Shown piece after piece: positions 35,207-44,913 of a stretch of DNA of 64,000 nucleotides. The DNA is from Bacteroidales bacterium UBA6851 (GTDB taxonomy: Bacteria > Bacteroidota > Bacteroidia > Bacteroidales > UBA932): assembly GCA_002451795.1 (NCBI GenBank), contig DKDJ01000009.1, positions 186,001 through 250,000 on the forward strand, given 5' to 3'. The stretch's first letter is position 1. Each line of letters starts with the position of its first letter. Below the pieces are notes generated by a model that had not been told where the DNA came from, ran no database searches, and saw nothing but the letters and a program-made list of their open reading frames with translations. A program made the position numbers and the translations under genes.

Positions 35207-36112
35207 CTATATTATGTTGGTAATCATTATCTCGGACAACTTTCCCCGTCCTGCCGCATTGGCATTGATCATTCTGGATGCGGAAACACGTTTGATGCTG
35301 AACCTCTGATAGATATTGTCAAAGAAGTTACCGGAAGCTGTATCCTTTGCCGGATCCGAATTGCTGGCGACAAACAGTGCCTTCTTCTCCGCAATGCGAT
35401 TGCAGAAATCCCTCAAACGAATCTGTTCATCATCGTCAAATCCTTCCTTTGAATATGAAGTAAATGAAGATGTCACCGTGATAGGCTTGTATGGAGGATC
35501 AAAATAGAAAACTGAATGCTCGTCAGCATATTCCTCTGTCTGTGCGAAATCCCCACAAAGAATAGTCACCCGTTTAAGAAGTTCTGAATCAGCCCTCAAA
35601 GTCTCTGCATCGCAAATCTTAGGATTTGAATACTTCCCGAACGGAACATTAAAGGCCCCCTTTGAATTGACACGATACAAACCATTAAAGCAAGTCCTAT
35701 TCAAGAATATGAACAACGCAGCAGTCTCGACATCGCTCTCCGGATGCTCATTGTATCGACTACGCTTCCCGAGAAAATAATCTTTCCTACCGTCATCATT
35801 CATAGCTTGATACTCAGCCTGATATTCTGCCAATACATCGATCAGTTCCTCAACCTTATTCTTGATGACAGAATAAGTGCAAACAAGTTCCCGGTTGATG
35901 TCATTGATGACAGCCTGTTCAATGTTCGGAAACTCTTGAAGAATCCAGAACAGCACAGCCCCTCCACCGACAAAAGGCTCCACATAAGTAATGCCTTTTC
36001 TCCTGCTCAAATCAACGGGCAGAGACCGTCTCACCTCATCCAGAAGCTGAGACTTCCCACCAACCCACTTCACAAAAGGCTTAGCCTTAACGTTACTGTC
36101 TTTCAAAACCAT
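35207..36112 (-). CDS. Dam-type GATC adenine methyltransferase (DpnM-like)
   Basis: 301 residues from the ATG at 36112. Alpha-class order: the SAM motif PFVGGG at 46-51, catalytic DPPY at 205-208, and the N-terminal KPFVKWVGGKSQLL typical of Dam/DpnM. It methylates adenine in double-stranded GATC, protecting the host from the partner endonuclease. The frame is open back to an ATG at 36172, but the -7 box at 36141-36134 would lie inside that longer gene, so the downstream ATG is preferred. Gene order is M1, R, M2, as in the DpnII system. Confidence 0.93.
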   Translation of the reverse strand: MVLKDSNVKAKPFVKWVGGKSQLLDEVRRSLPVDLSRRKGITYVEPFVGGGAVLFWILQEFPNIEQAVINDINRELVCTYSVIKNKVEELIDVLAEYQAEYQAMNDDGRKDYFLGKRSRYNEHPESDVETAALFIFLNRTCFNGLYRVNSKGAFNVPFGKYSNPKICDAETLRADSELLKRVTILCGDFAQTEEYADEHSVFYFDPPYKPITVTSSFTSYSKEGFDDDEQIRLRDFCNRIAEKKALFVASNSDPAKDTASGNFFDNIYQRFSIKRVSASRMINANAAGRGKLSEIMITNII

Positions 36113-36133
36113 TTCCCAAAGTCCTTTTGATGG

Positions 36134-36141
36134 CAAAAATA
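36134..36141 (-). promoter_or_regulatory. -7 box of the restriction-modification operon
   Basis: Minus-strand TATTTTTG (36141-36134), a full TAnnTTTG match, 22 bases before the ATG at 36112. No clear TTTG is found 20 bases behind it; that position falls in the palindrome at 36157-36173. Confidence 0.5.
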
Positions 36142-36156
36142 CTACAAACTTTTGAT

Positions 36157-36173
36157 ATTGCATAGTATGCAAT
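36157..36173. promoter_or_regulatory. Perfect palindrome, candidate operator of the restriction-modification operon
   Basis: ATTGCATA (36157-36164), one central base, TATGCAAT (36166-36173). It sits 15 bases upstream of the -7 box, over the -33 region. It could bind a repressor or the methylase itself; no separate controller protein gene is seen in the cassette. Confidence 0.5.
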
Positions 36174-36235
36174 TATGCGGGGTTGATGTAAGAGTCTTAT
36201 CAAGTCTCTTAATGGGATTTAAAATATTATTAATA

Positions 36236-36286
36236 CAACAAGAGCGCGGCTTTCAGTCCATTGACTTCTCGGCCACGCTCTCGTTG
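36236..36286 (-). terminator. Hairpin after rpoC
   Basis: On the minus strand a 15-bp stem (36286-36272 with 36250-36236, two G-T pairs) encloses a 21-base loop and is followed by an A+T-rich stretch without a long T-run. It begins 19 bases after the rpoC stop. It probably marks the 3' end of the rpo transcript. Confidence 0.6.
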
Positions 36287-36304
36287 CTTTTATCTATGTA
36301 CAGA

Positions 36305-39300
36305 CTAAAGGTCGTTAAGTTCCTGAGCCATTTCGTCCTTTCGTCCGACGATGATGTCCTGGTATGCTTTAAGACCTGTACCTGCAGGGATGAGATGTCC
36401 GCAGATGACGTTCTCCTTGAGCCCCTCAAGATGATCGACTCTTCCTCTGATCGCTGCCTCACTGAGAACCTTGGTGGTTTCCTGGAATGAAGCTGCTGAG
36501 ATGAAACTATCGGTCTTGAGCGCTGCCCTTGTGATACCCTGAAGGATGAGCTTCGCAGTGGCAGGTCTCGTCGGCCTTACCGCGATCATCTCAAGACCCT
36601 GTCTCTGCAGAGAGTCGTTCTCACTGCGAAGTTCGCGAGCACTGATGATATCTCCTTCATGATATTTCTGGGAACCACCAGCGTTGAGGATGAAGAACTT
36701 ACCATAGATACTGTCATTTACATCCATAAATTTCCACTTATCCACCATCTCCTCTGCGAGGAATTCGGTGTCTCCTGGATTGGTAATCTCCACCTTGCGC
36801 ATCATCTGGCGAACGATAATTTCGAAGTGCTTGTCGTTAATCTTCACACCCTGAAGACGGTAGACAGCCTGAACCTCGTTTACGATGTATTCCTGTGCCT
36901 TTACAGGTCCGAGTACATTGAGGATGTCGCTTGGGGACACTCCACCATCTGAAAGCGGTGTTCCTGCTTTGACATAGTCATTCTCCTGTACCAGAATCTG
37001 TTTTGTAAGAGGTACCAGATAGTGCTTCTCAACTCCGTACTTGTTCTGTACGATAATCTCGCGGTTTCCTCTCTTGACCTTACCCATGACAACCTCACCG
37101 TTAATCTCGGAGATGATAGATGGGCTGGAAGGGTTACGGGCTTCAAAGAGCTCAGTAACTCGAGGAAGACCTCCGGTGATATCGCTTGCCTTTCCGACTG
37201 CACGAGGAATCTTCATGATGACGTCACCGACCTTGACCTTGTCTCCACTTTCAGCGAGGATATGTCCTCCTACAGGGAGGTTGAGGGTCTTGATGGTATC
37301 TCCAGCCTCGTTGAGAATATGCAGGGTAGGGGTCTTGGTCTTGTCCTTAGACTCGATGATGACTTTGTCTGTACTTGTGGAGAACTCGTCGGCGCTTTCC
37401 TTCTTGTAGGTTACACCTTCGATCATGTTCTCGAACTGCACAATACCTGAAGTCTCCACGATGGTGGTGGCGTTGTATGCATCCCAGTCGCAGATGAGAT
37501 CTCCCTTGCTTACCTTGTCCCCGTCGTTTTTGTAGAGGACGGCTCCATAAGGAACATCATACTGTGAATAGGTGATTCCTGTGTTTTCATCTATGATGCG
37601 AAGCTCTGTCATTCGACTCACAACGACAGTCTCTATCTTGCCATCATCTGTTGTCCTGTCTATGGTACGGAGTTCCTCGAATTTGAGAATACCGTCATAT
37701 TTGGACTCAATGGATGAGTCTGCGGCAGAAGAAGATGCTGTACCACCGACGTGGAAGGTACGGAGCGTAAGCTGGGTACCAGGCTCTCCGATGGACTGTG
37801 CGGCGATGACTCCGACTACTTCTCCCTTCTCCACCATTCTGCTTGTAGCGAGGTTGCGTCCGTAGCACTTAGCGCACACGCCCTTGCGGCTCTCGCAGGT
37901 GAGTACTGAACGGATTTCCACCTGCTCAATAGGAAGAGAATCAATGAGGTCTGCTTCTTTCTCCCTGATTTCCTCTCCTGCTTTGATAATAAGCTCTCCG
38001 GTAAGAGGGTTGAAAATATCATGCACAGAGGTACGTCCGAGAATTCTTTCTCCAAGGGACTCTACCACTTCATCCTTATTCTTGATGGCAGTAGCTATAA
38101 GTCCGCGAAGTGTGCCGCAGTCTTCTTCATTGATGATCACATCATGTGACACATCTACAAGCCTACGAGTCAAGTAACCTGCATCTGCTGTCTTGAGGGC
38201 GGTATCTGCAAGACCTTTACGAGCTCCGTGGGTAGAGATGAAGTACTCAAGCACTGTCATTCCCTCCTTAAGGTTGGAGACGATAGGGTTTTCGATGATG
38301 TCCGCACCTGAAGCTCCCGCTTTCTGCGGCTTGGCCATAAGTCCACGCATACCGCAGAGCTGCTTGATCTGGGTGGTAGAACCACGGGCTCCTGAATCAA
38401 GCATCATGTATACAGGGTTGAATCCCTGCTGGTCCTCAGAGATCTGCTTGGTCACGATCTTCGTGAGTTTGTTATCCACAGCTGACCAGAGGTCGATGAC
38501 CTTGTTATAACGCTCGTTGTTGGTGATGAAACCATTCTCGAAATCGTCGCGAATGGCTGCAACCTGTTTGTAGGCATCTTCTACGAGAGTAGTCTTCTCT
38601 GCAGGGACAAGTACGTCTCCGAGGTTGAATGAGATACCTGCGCGGAACGCCTGATAGTATCCGAGGTTCTTGATATCGTCAAGGAACTTGGCTGTACGTG
38701 TCACACCAGTATGCTTGATGACATTGGTGATGATCTTCCTGAGAGACTTCTTGCCGAGAACTTCGTTCACGTAAGGTACTTCCTCAGGGACGAACTGGTT
38801 GACGATGATACGTCCTGCCGTAGTCTCTATGATCTGTGTGCCCTTGGACGGGTCCTGCTTGTCTACAGGGACTCTGACCTTGATGAGCGCATGCATCTCG
38901 ATAGCCTTCTCGTTGTATGCCACAATCACCTCTTCAGGAGAATAGAAACACATTTTCTCTCCCTTTGCACCAGGACGAATCTTTGTGATGTAGTACAAGC
39001 CGAGCACCATGTCTTGTGAAGGTACAGTGATAGGAGCTCCGTTGGCTGGGTTCAGAATGTTCTGGGAGCCGAGCATGAGGAGCTGAGCTTCCATCACCGC
39101 TGCGTTTCCGAGAGGAAGGTGGACTGCCATCTGGTCACCATCGAAGTCGGCGTTAAACGCTGTACAAGCGAGAGGGTGAAGTTGTATGGCCTTGCCTTCT
39201 ATCATTCGTGGCTGGAAGGCCTGGATACCAAGTCTGTGAAGGGTAGGTGCACGGTTGAGAAGTACCGGATGTCCCTTCATTACGTTTTCAAGGATATCCC

Positions 39301-40555
39301 ATATTACAGGGTCTTTCCTGTCGACAATCTTCTTGGCTGACTTGACCGTTTTTACGATTCCACGCTCAATAAGCTTGCGGATAATAAACGGTTTGTAAAG
39401 TTCGGCAGCCATGAATTTAGGAAGACCACACTCGTGCATATTTAGTTCCGGACCTACTACGATGACTGAACGTGCTGAATAATCGACACGTTTACCGAGG
39501 AGGTTCTGACGGAAGCGTCCCTGCTTACCCTTAAGTGAGTCAGAAAGTGACTTGAGAGCTCTGTTGGACTCGCTCTTCACGGCAGAAGACTTCTTGGAGT
39601 TGTCGAAGAGTGAATCCACGGCCTCCTGAAGCATACGTTTCTCGTTGCGAAGAATTACTTCCGGAGCCTTAATCTCAATAAGTCTCTTGAGACGGTTGTT
39701 GCGGATAATCACACGTCGATACAAGTCGTTTATATCAGAGGTCGCGAAACGTCCGCCGTCAAGAGGGACGAGAGGACGAAGATCTGGCGGGATGACCGGG
39801 ATGACCTTCATAATCATCCATTCAGGACGGTTGATGCCCTTTGACTCCTGGAACCATTTGACCACCTGAAGTCTCTTAAGGATATCCGCTTTGCGCTGCT
39901 GAGAGGTCTCAGTGAGCATCCTCTGGCGGAGTTCTTTTCCGAGCTCCTCTATGTCAATTTCCTTAAGGAGGTCATATACACCTTCTGCACCCATTTTGGC
40001 AATGAACCTATCCGGATCAGAAGCCGGGAGATTCTGATTGCCTGGAATACGGGCGAGTACATCAAGGTATTCGTCCTCGGAGAGAAGGTCCATCTTCTCG
40101 CATCCGCTCGTGCCTGGTTTAACTACGATGTATTTCTCGTAGTATATTACAGATTCAAGCTTCTTGGCAGGAAGTCCGAGAAGTGCGGAAATCTTGTTTG
40201 GAGCAGACTTGAAGTACCATATATGAGCTACAGGAACGGTGAGGTTGATGTGACCCATTCTTTCTCGGCGTACTTTTTTCTCAGTCACCTCTACCTTACA
40301 TCTATCGCAGACTATTCCGCGGTAGCGGATTCTCTTGTACTTTCCGCAGTAGCACTCGTAGTCCTTGGTCGGTCCGAAAATCATCTCACAGAACAAACCC
40401 TCCCTTTCAGGCTTGTATGTTCTGTAATTGACAGTTTCCGGCTTGAGAACCTCACCGCACGAGCGTGCGGTAATGTCCTCCGGAGACGCGAGAGCAATGC
40501 TGATGGTCTGGAAGTTGCTCTTTATCTTATTGTCTTTATTATTGAATGCAGGCAT
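36305..40555 (-). CDS. rpoC: RNA polymerase beta' subunit
   Basis: 1416 residues from the ATG at 40555 (MPAFNNKDNK); an in-frame TTG at 40567 is less likely. It forms the active site and clamp of RNA polymerase. Visible marks are the N-terminal zinc ribbon (CYCGKYKRIRYRGIVCDRC), RNRLKRLIE, the rudder/bridge region and the catalytic magnesium motif NADFDGDQMAVH. A second zinc site is suggested by CESRKGVCAKCYG. It starts 20 bases after rpoB and is the last gene of the cluster, followed by a hairpin and then the restriction-modification cassette. Confidence 0.98.
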   Translation of the reverse strand: MPAFNNKDNKIKSNFQTISIALASPEDITARSCGEVLKPETVNYRTYKPEREGLFCEMIFGPTKDYECYCGKYKRIRYRGIVCDRCKVEVTEKKVRRERMGHINLTVPVAHIWYFKSAPNKISALLGLPAKKLESVIYYEKYIVVKPGTSGCEKMDLLSEDEYLDVLARIPGNQNLPASDPDRFIAKMGAEGVYDLLKEIDIEELGKELRQRMLTETSQQRKADILKRLQVVKWFQESKGINRPEWMIMKVIPVIPPDLRPLVPLDGGRFATSDINDLYRRVIIRNNRLKRLIEIKAPEVILRNEKRMLQEAVDSLFDNSKKSSAVKSESNRALKSLSDSLKGKQGRFRQNLLGKRVDYSARSVIVVGPELNMHECGLPKFMAAELYKPFIIRKLIERGIVKTVKSAKKIVDRKDPVIWDILENVMKGHPVLLNRAPTLHRLGIQAFQPRMIEGKAIQLHPLACTAFNADFDGDQMAVHLPLGNAAVMEAQLLMLGSQNILNPANGAPITVPSQDMVLGLYYITKIRPGAKGEKMCFYSPEEVIVAYNEKAIEMHALIKVRVPVDKQDPSKGTQIIETTAGRIIVNQFVPEEVPYVNEVLGKKSLRKIITNVIKHTGVTRTAKFLDDIKNLGYYQAFRAGISFNLGDVLVPAEKTTLVEDAYKQVAAIRDDFENGFITNNERYNKVIDLWSAVDNKLTKIVTKQISEDQQGFNPVYMMLDSGARGSTTQIKQLCGMRGLMAKPQKAGASGADIIENPIVSNLKEGMTVLEYFISTHGARKGLADTALKTADAGYLTRRLVDVSHDVIINEEDCGTLRGLIATAIKNKDEVVESLGERILGRTSVHDIFNPLTGELIIKAGEEIREKEADLIDSLPIEQVEIRSVLTCESRKGVCAKCYGRNLATSRMVEKGEVVGVIAAQSIGEPGTQLTLRTFHVGGTASSSAADSSIESKYDGILKFEELRTIDRTTDDGKIETVVVSRMTELRIIDENTGITYSQYDVPYGAVLYKNDGDKVSKGDLICDWDAYNATTIVETSGIVQFENMIEGVTYKKESADEFSTSTDKVIIESKDKTKTPTLHILNEAGDTIKTLNLPVGGHILAESGDKVKVGDVIMKIPRAVGKASDITGGLPRVTELFEARNPSSPSIISEINGEVVMGKVKRGNREIIVQNKYGVEKHYLVPLTKQILVQENDYVKAGTPLSDGGVSPSDILNVLGPVKAQEYIVNEVQAVYRLQGVKINDKHFEIIVRQMMRKVEITNPGDTEFLAEEMVDKWKFMDVNDSIYGKFFILNAGGSQKYHEGDIISARELRSENDSLQRQGLEMIAVRPTRPATAKLILQGITRAALKTDSFISAASFQETTKVLSEAAIRGRVDHLEGLKENVICGHLIPAGTGLKAYQDIIVGRKDEMAQELNDL

Positions 40556-40575
40556 ATTACTATACAATCAAACAA

Positions 40576-43500
40576 TTATTCCAATGTTACCTTTAGACCC
40601 AAGCCACGAAGTTCATGCAGAAGCACATTGAGTGACTCTGGGATTCCTGCCGGTGGAATAGGGTCGCCCTTTACGATAGCCTCGTAAGTTTTGGCCCTTC
40701 CCACAACGTCATCTGACTTGACGGTAAGAATCTCCTGAAGAGCGTTGGCTGCACCGAATGCCTCAAGTGCCCAAACCTCCATCTCTCCGAATCGCTGACC
40801 TCCGAACTGTGACTTACCTCCGAGAGGCTGCTGTGTAATAAGAGAGTATGGTCCGATGGAACGTGCGTGCATCTTGTCATCAACCATGTGACCGAGCTTA
40901 ATCATGTAGATTACACCCACTGTCGCTGGCTGATCGAAATAGTCTCCAGTACCACCGTCACGAAGCCAAGTCTTACCGAATCTTGGAACTCCTGCTTTGT
41001 CTGTGTAGTCGCAGATTTCATCGATGCTCGCACCGTCGAAAATCGGAGTGCTGAACTTGAGTCCCAACTTCTCTCCGGCCCATCCGAGTACTGTTTCGTA
41101 TATCTGACCGAGGTTCATACGTGAAGGCACACCGAGCGGGTTGAGTACGATATCTACAGGAGTACCATCCTCAAGGAACGGCATATCCTCCTGACGGACA
41201 ATCTTCGCTACGATACCCTTGTTACCGTGGCGTCCCGCCATTTTGTCTCCGACTGTAATCTTTCTCTTCTTGGCAATGTAAACCTTTGCTATCTGCATTA
41301 CTCCGTTAGGGAGTTCATCTCCGACCTTAATCTTGTCCATGTCGCGTTTGCAGATGGCTTGTTCGGTCTTAAGTGCGATGCAGTAGTTGTTGATGAGGTC
41401 ACGGATTAGAACATTGGCATCCTTGTCATTTGTCCACTTGTTGGAATTGATGTTATTGTAGTCAATGCTCTTAAGTACCTCTGTGGTGATAGGTTTGTCC
41501 TTCTCGAGGATTTCTACTCCATAGAGGTCGCTGATTCCTGCGCTCTTAAGATTCTTCGTGAGAATGATGAGCTTCTGAAGGAAGTCTGAGTAAAGCTTCT
41601 CAGCCTTGCGGTCAAAATCTGCCTGACGGAGATCAAGCTTGGTCTTCTGCTCAGCTTTAGCAGCAGAACGCTTGGTCCCTTCCTTTGAGAGCTTGGTGTA
41701 AAGGGCTGTCTTGATGACTGTACCGCTAAGTGAAGGATTTGCCTTGAGAGAAGCATCCTTTACGTCTCCTGCTTTGTCGCCGAAAATGGCTTTGAGGAGT
41801 TTCTCCTCAGGAGATGGATCGCTTTCTCCCTTAGGGGTGATCTTACCGATCATGATGTCACCTGGCTCAATGTGAGCACCCACACGTACAACACCGTCTT
41901 CTCCAAGATTCTTAGTGGCATCCTCACTTACGTTAGGAATATCAGAGGTGAGTTCCTCCATTCCTCGCTTGGTGTCGCGCACCTCAGTGAGATACTCGTC
42001 TACATGCACAGATGTGAGCACATCCCATTTTACCATTTCCTCTGAGAGAACGATGGCGTCCTCGTAGTTGTAACCCTTCCAAGGCATGAATGCTACCTTG
42101 AGGTTGCGTCCGAGTGCAAGTTCGCCGTTCTGTGTGGCGTAGCCTTCGGTAAGCACCTGTCCTGCTGCGACCTTCTGGCCTTTCCTTACGATAGGCTTGA
42201 GAGTAATTGTCGTACTCTGGTTGGTCCTACGGTAAATAGGGAGTTTGTATGTAGTCTCTTCTGGTGAGAAGCTGACGAATTTCTCGTCTTCGCTCTTGTC
42301 GTATTTTACACGAATTTCATTGGCGTCCACGTAGGTGACTTCACCACTGCGCTCTGCTACCACCTGTGTGCGAGAGTCAAGGCAGGCTCTCTGCTCAAGT
42401 CCAGTACCCACAACTGGGGATTCCGGTCTAAGAAGCGGCACGGCCTGACGCATCATGTTGGCTCCCATCAATGCACGGTGGGCATCATCATGCTCAAGGA
42501 AAGGAATGAGTGAAGCCGCAACAGAAGCCATCTGGTTAGGAGCTACATCCATATAGTCTACCTGCTCCTTTGTCACGACAGGGAAGTCGGCCTCGAGACG
42601 ACACTGAATACGGTCTTCGAGGATGTTACCTTCCTTGTCCATCTTGACATTGGCAAGCGAAACGAGCTTGGATTCCTCCTCCTCTGCGCTCATATAGTGG
42701 CAGCCTGCGTCGCTGAGATCCACTTTCCCGCCCTTTACATCACGGTATGGGGTCTCAATGAATCCGAGGTCGTCAATTCTTGCATACACACACAAAGATG
42801 AGATAAGACCGATGTTTGGTCCTTCTGGAGACTCGATAGGGCAGAGTCTTCCGTAGTGCGTATAGTGTACGTCTCGTACCTCGAATCCAGCTCTGTCTCG
42901 GCTCAATCCTCCTGGACCGAGGGCAGAGAGACGTCTCTTGTGAGTAATCTCGGCGAGTGGGTTGGTCTGATCCATGAATTGGGATAGCTGACTCGTGCCG
43001 AAGAATGAGTTGATTACTGATGAGAGTGTCTTGGCGTTGATGAGATCAATCGGGTTAAACTGCTCGCTGTCGCGTACATTCATCCTCTCTCGGATGGTAC
43101 GTGCCATACGGCTGAGACCCACGCTGAACTGATTGGCCAACTGCTCTCCTACTGTGCGAACACGACGGTTTGAAAGGTGGTCAATATCATCAACTGTAGC
43201 TTTGGAGTTGATAAGCTCTATGAGGTACTTAATGATTTCTATGATATCGGTGTTGGTGAGCACTCTCGTCTGAGGATCAATCGAAAGATTGAGTTTCTTA
43301 TTGAGACGGTAGCGTCCCACGTTGCCGAGGTCATATCTTTTCTCAGAGAAGAAGAGCTTGTCAATCACGTCTCTTGCAGTGCTCTCATCAGGCGGTTCTG
43401 AATTACGGAGCTGTTTGTAGATGTAGTTAACGGCTTCTATCTCTGTATATGTCGGATCTTTCTGCAGGGTATTGAAGATGATAGCATACTCGTTGGAGTT

Positions 43501-44397
43501 GTTTTCATCTTTCTGCAGAAGGATTGTTTTCTCATCTGACTGAAGGATAGCATCGATTGTATCATCATCGAGGACTTCTCCTCTTCTGACGATAATTTCG
43601 TTGCGTTCCACAGGGGTCACTTCTCCTGTATCCTCATCGATGAAGTCCTCGAATTTGGTCCTGAGCACATTGTTGGCGAGTTTGCGGCCTTTGTTTGCGC
43701 TGAGTTCCTCAAGATTGACATTTACTTCATCTGCGAGGTCGAAGATGTCAATGATATCCTTGTCGGCATTGTAGCCGATTGCTCGCAGCAATGTGGTCAC
43801 AGGAAGCTTCTTCTTTCTGTCGATGTATGCATACATCACATTGTTGATGTCGGTAGCGAACTCGATCCATGAACCCTTGAAAGGAATGATACGGGCTGAA
43901 TAGAGTTTCGTTCCATTGGCATGCATGCTTTGGTCGAAGAAGACGCCCGGAGACCTATGGAGCTGAGAGACAATGATTCGCTCGGATCCGTTGATGACGA
44001 AAGTGCCGGCAGGAGTCATATATGGGATGTTACCTAAATATACGTCCTGAACCCTCGTTTCGAAACCCTCGTGCTCTGAATCCGTGCATGAAAGGCGGAG
44101 CTTTGCCTTCAGAGGAACGCTATATGTCAGTCCTCTGTCAAGACACTCCTCGATGGAATACTGAGGTGGGTCGATGAAGTAATCGATAAACTCCAGCTTG
44201 TAGCTGTTCCTCGTATCCTCTATCGGGAATATTTCCTGGAAAACCTGATATAGACCTTCGTTTTTCCTGTTCTCAGGAGTGGTTTCCAGCTGGAAGAAAT
44301 CTTTGAACGATTTCAGCTGCACCTCCAGAAGATCCGGATATTCCAGAATGTTGGATGTTGCAAAGTTGATTCGCTTGTTGATGGTCTTATTTGACAT
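40576..44397 (-). CDS. rpoB: RNA polymerase beta subunit
   Basis: 1273 residues, typical of Bacteroidales. The rifampicin region is visible as FFGTSQLSQFMDQTNPLAEITHKRRLSALGPGG (read here in two parts, FFGTSQLSQFMDQ and TNPLAEITHKRRLSALGPGG) and carries wild-type-looking residues. Near the C-terminus are KMAGRHGNKGIVAKI and GGKSQFGGQRFGEMEVWALE, family hallmarks. It is preceded by a strong hairpin with a T-run at 44434-44471, suggesting transcription attenuation between rplL and rpoB. Confidence 0.98.
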   Translation of the reverse strand: MSNKTINKRINFATSNILEYPDLLEVQLKSFKDFFQLETTPENRKNEGLYQVFQEIFPIEDTRNSYKLEFIDYFIDPPQYSIEECLDRGLTYSVPLKAKLRLSCTDSEHEGFETRVQDVYLGNIPYMTPAGTFVINGSERIIVSQLHRSPGVFFDQSMHANGTKLYSARIIPFKGSWIEFATDINNVMYAYIDRKKKLPVTTLLRAIGYNADKDIIDIFDLADEVNVNLEELSANKGRKLANNVLRTKFEDFIDEDTGEVTPVERNEIIVRRGEVLDDDTIDAILQSDEKTILLQKDENNSNEYAIIFNTLQKDPTYTEIEAVNYIYKQLRNSEPPDESTARDVIDKLFFSEKRYDLGNVGRYRLNKKLNLSIDPQTRVLTNTDIIEIIKYLIELINSKATVDDIDHLSNRRVRTVGEQLANQFSVGLSRMARTIRERMNVRDSEQFNPIDLINAKTLSSVINSFFGTSQLSQFMDQTNPLAEITHKRRLSALGPGGLSRDRAGFEVRDVHYTHYGRLCPIESPEGPNIGLISSLCVYARIDDLGFIETPYRDVKGGKVDLSDAGCHYMSAEEEESKLVSLANVKMDKEGNILEDRIQCRLEADFPVVTKEQVDYMDVAPNQMASVAASLIPFLEHDDAHRALMGANMMRQAVPLLRPESPVVGTGLEQRACLDSRTQVVAERSGEVTYVDANEIRVKYDKSEDEKFVSFSPEETTYKLPIYRRTNQSTTITLKPIVRKGQKVAAGQVLTEGYATQNGELALGRNLKVAFMPWKGYNYEDAIVLSEEMVKWDVLTSVHVDEYLTEVRDTKRGMEELTSDIPNVSEDATKNLGEDGVVRVGAHIEPGDIMIGKITPKGESDPSPEEKLLKAIFGDKAGDVKDASLKANPSLSGTVIKTALYTKLSKEGTKRSAAKAEQKTKLDLRQADFDRKAEKLYSDFLQKLIILTKNLKSAGISDLYGVEILEKDKPITTEVLKSIDYNNINSNKWTNDKDANVLIRDLINNYCIALKTEQAICKRDMDKIKVGDELPNGVMQIAKVYIAKKRKITVGDKMAGRHGNKGIVAKIVRQEDMPFLEDGTPVDIVLNPLGVPSRMNLGQIYETVLGWAGEKLGLKFSTPIFDGASIDEICDYTDKAGVPRFGKTWLRDGGTGDYFDQPATVGVIYMIKLGHMVDDKMHARSIGPYSLITQQPLGGKSQFGGQRFGEMEVWALEAFGAANALQEILTVKSDDVVGRAKTYEAIVKGDPIPPAGIPESLNVLLHELRGLGLKVTLE

Positions 44398-44433
44398 ATT
44401 CTGCCTTGGAAATAGAGAAAAACTTAAATACGG

Positions 44434-44471
44434 AAAAAAGGTTTAGAGCCACTAATCCCAGCTCTAAACCT
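44434..44471 (-). terminator. Attenuator-like terminator between rplL and rpoB
   Basis: On the minus strand, AGGTTTAGAGC (44471-44461) pairs perfectly with GCTCTAAACCT (44449-44439), 11 bp with an 11-base loop, followed directly by TTTTT (44438-44434). It has the form of an intrinsic terminator yet lies 37 bases upstream of the essential rpoB. As in Escherichia coli, it probably terminates only a fraction of transcripts, keeping rpoBC below the ribosomal proteins. Confidence 0.75.
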
Positions 44472-44501
44472 GTTTGTCCCCTAAAGCAGGGAGAGGTTGA
44501 T

Positions 44502-44876
44502 TTATTTAATCTCAACCTCAGCGCCAGCTTCCTCAAGGGCTGCCTTGAGAGCCTCAGCGTCTGCTTTGGAAATTTTCTCTTTGAGTGTTGCAGGAGCACC
44601 GTCAACGAGGTCCTTAGCTTCTTTAAGACCAAGTCCGAGTTCGCTCTTGACAACCTTGATAACGTTGAGTTTGCCCTGTCCTGCTGACTTGAGGATTACG
44701 TCAAACTCTGTCTGCTCAGCCTGAGCGGCTGCACCGTTACCACCGTCAGCAGCAACTACAACAGCTGCAGCTGCAGGCTCAATACCGTACTCTTCTTTGA
44801 GAACCTTAGCGAGTTCCTGAACGTCTTTTACAGAGAGGTTTACCAACTCTTCTGCGAGGGCTTTAATATCTGCCAT
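44502..44876 (-). CDS. rplL: Ribosomal protein bL12 (L7/L12)
   Basis: 124-residue stalk protein, present in several copies per 50S subunit, that recruits translation factors. Typical order: N-terminal dimerisation helices (LAEELVNLSVKDVQELAKVL), an Ala/Gly-rich hinge (about 36-53) and a globular C-terminal domain with KLNVIKVVKSELGLGLKEAK and LVDGAP. It lies 37 bases after rplJ and just before the attenuator. Confidence 0.97.
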   Translation of the reverse strand: MADIKALAEELVNLSVKDVQELAKVLKEEYGIEPAAAAVVVAADGGNGAAAQAEQTEFDVILKSAGQGKLNVIKVVKSELGLGLKEAKDLVDGAPATLKEKISKADAEALKAALEEAGAEVEIK

Positions 44877-44913
44877 AATAAGTATAATTTTTAATTGTTA
44901 ATATAAATCTTTT

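Noticed and set aside
36113..36172. Longer N-terminus for the Dam-type methylase starting at 36172
   Set aside because: The extra 20 residues do not resemble DpnM/Dam and the -7 box would lie inside the coding region.
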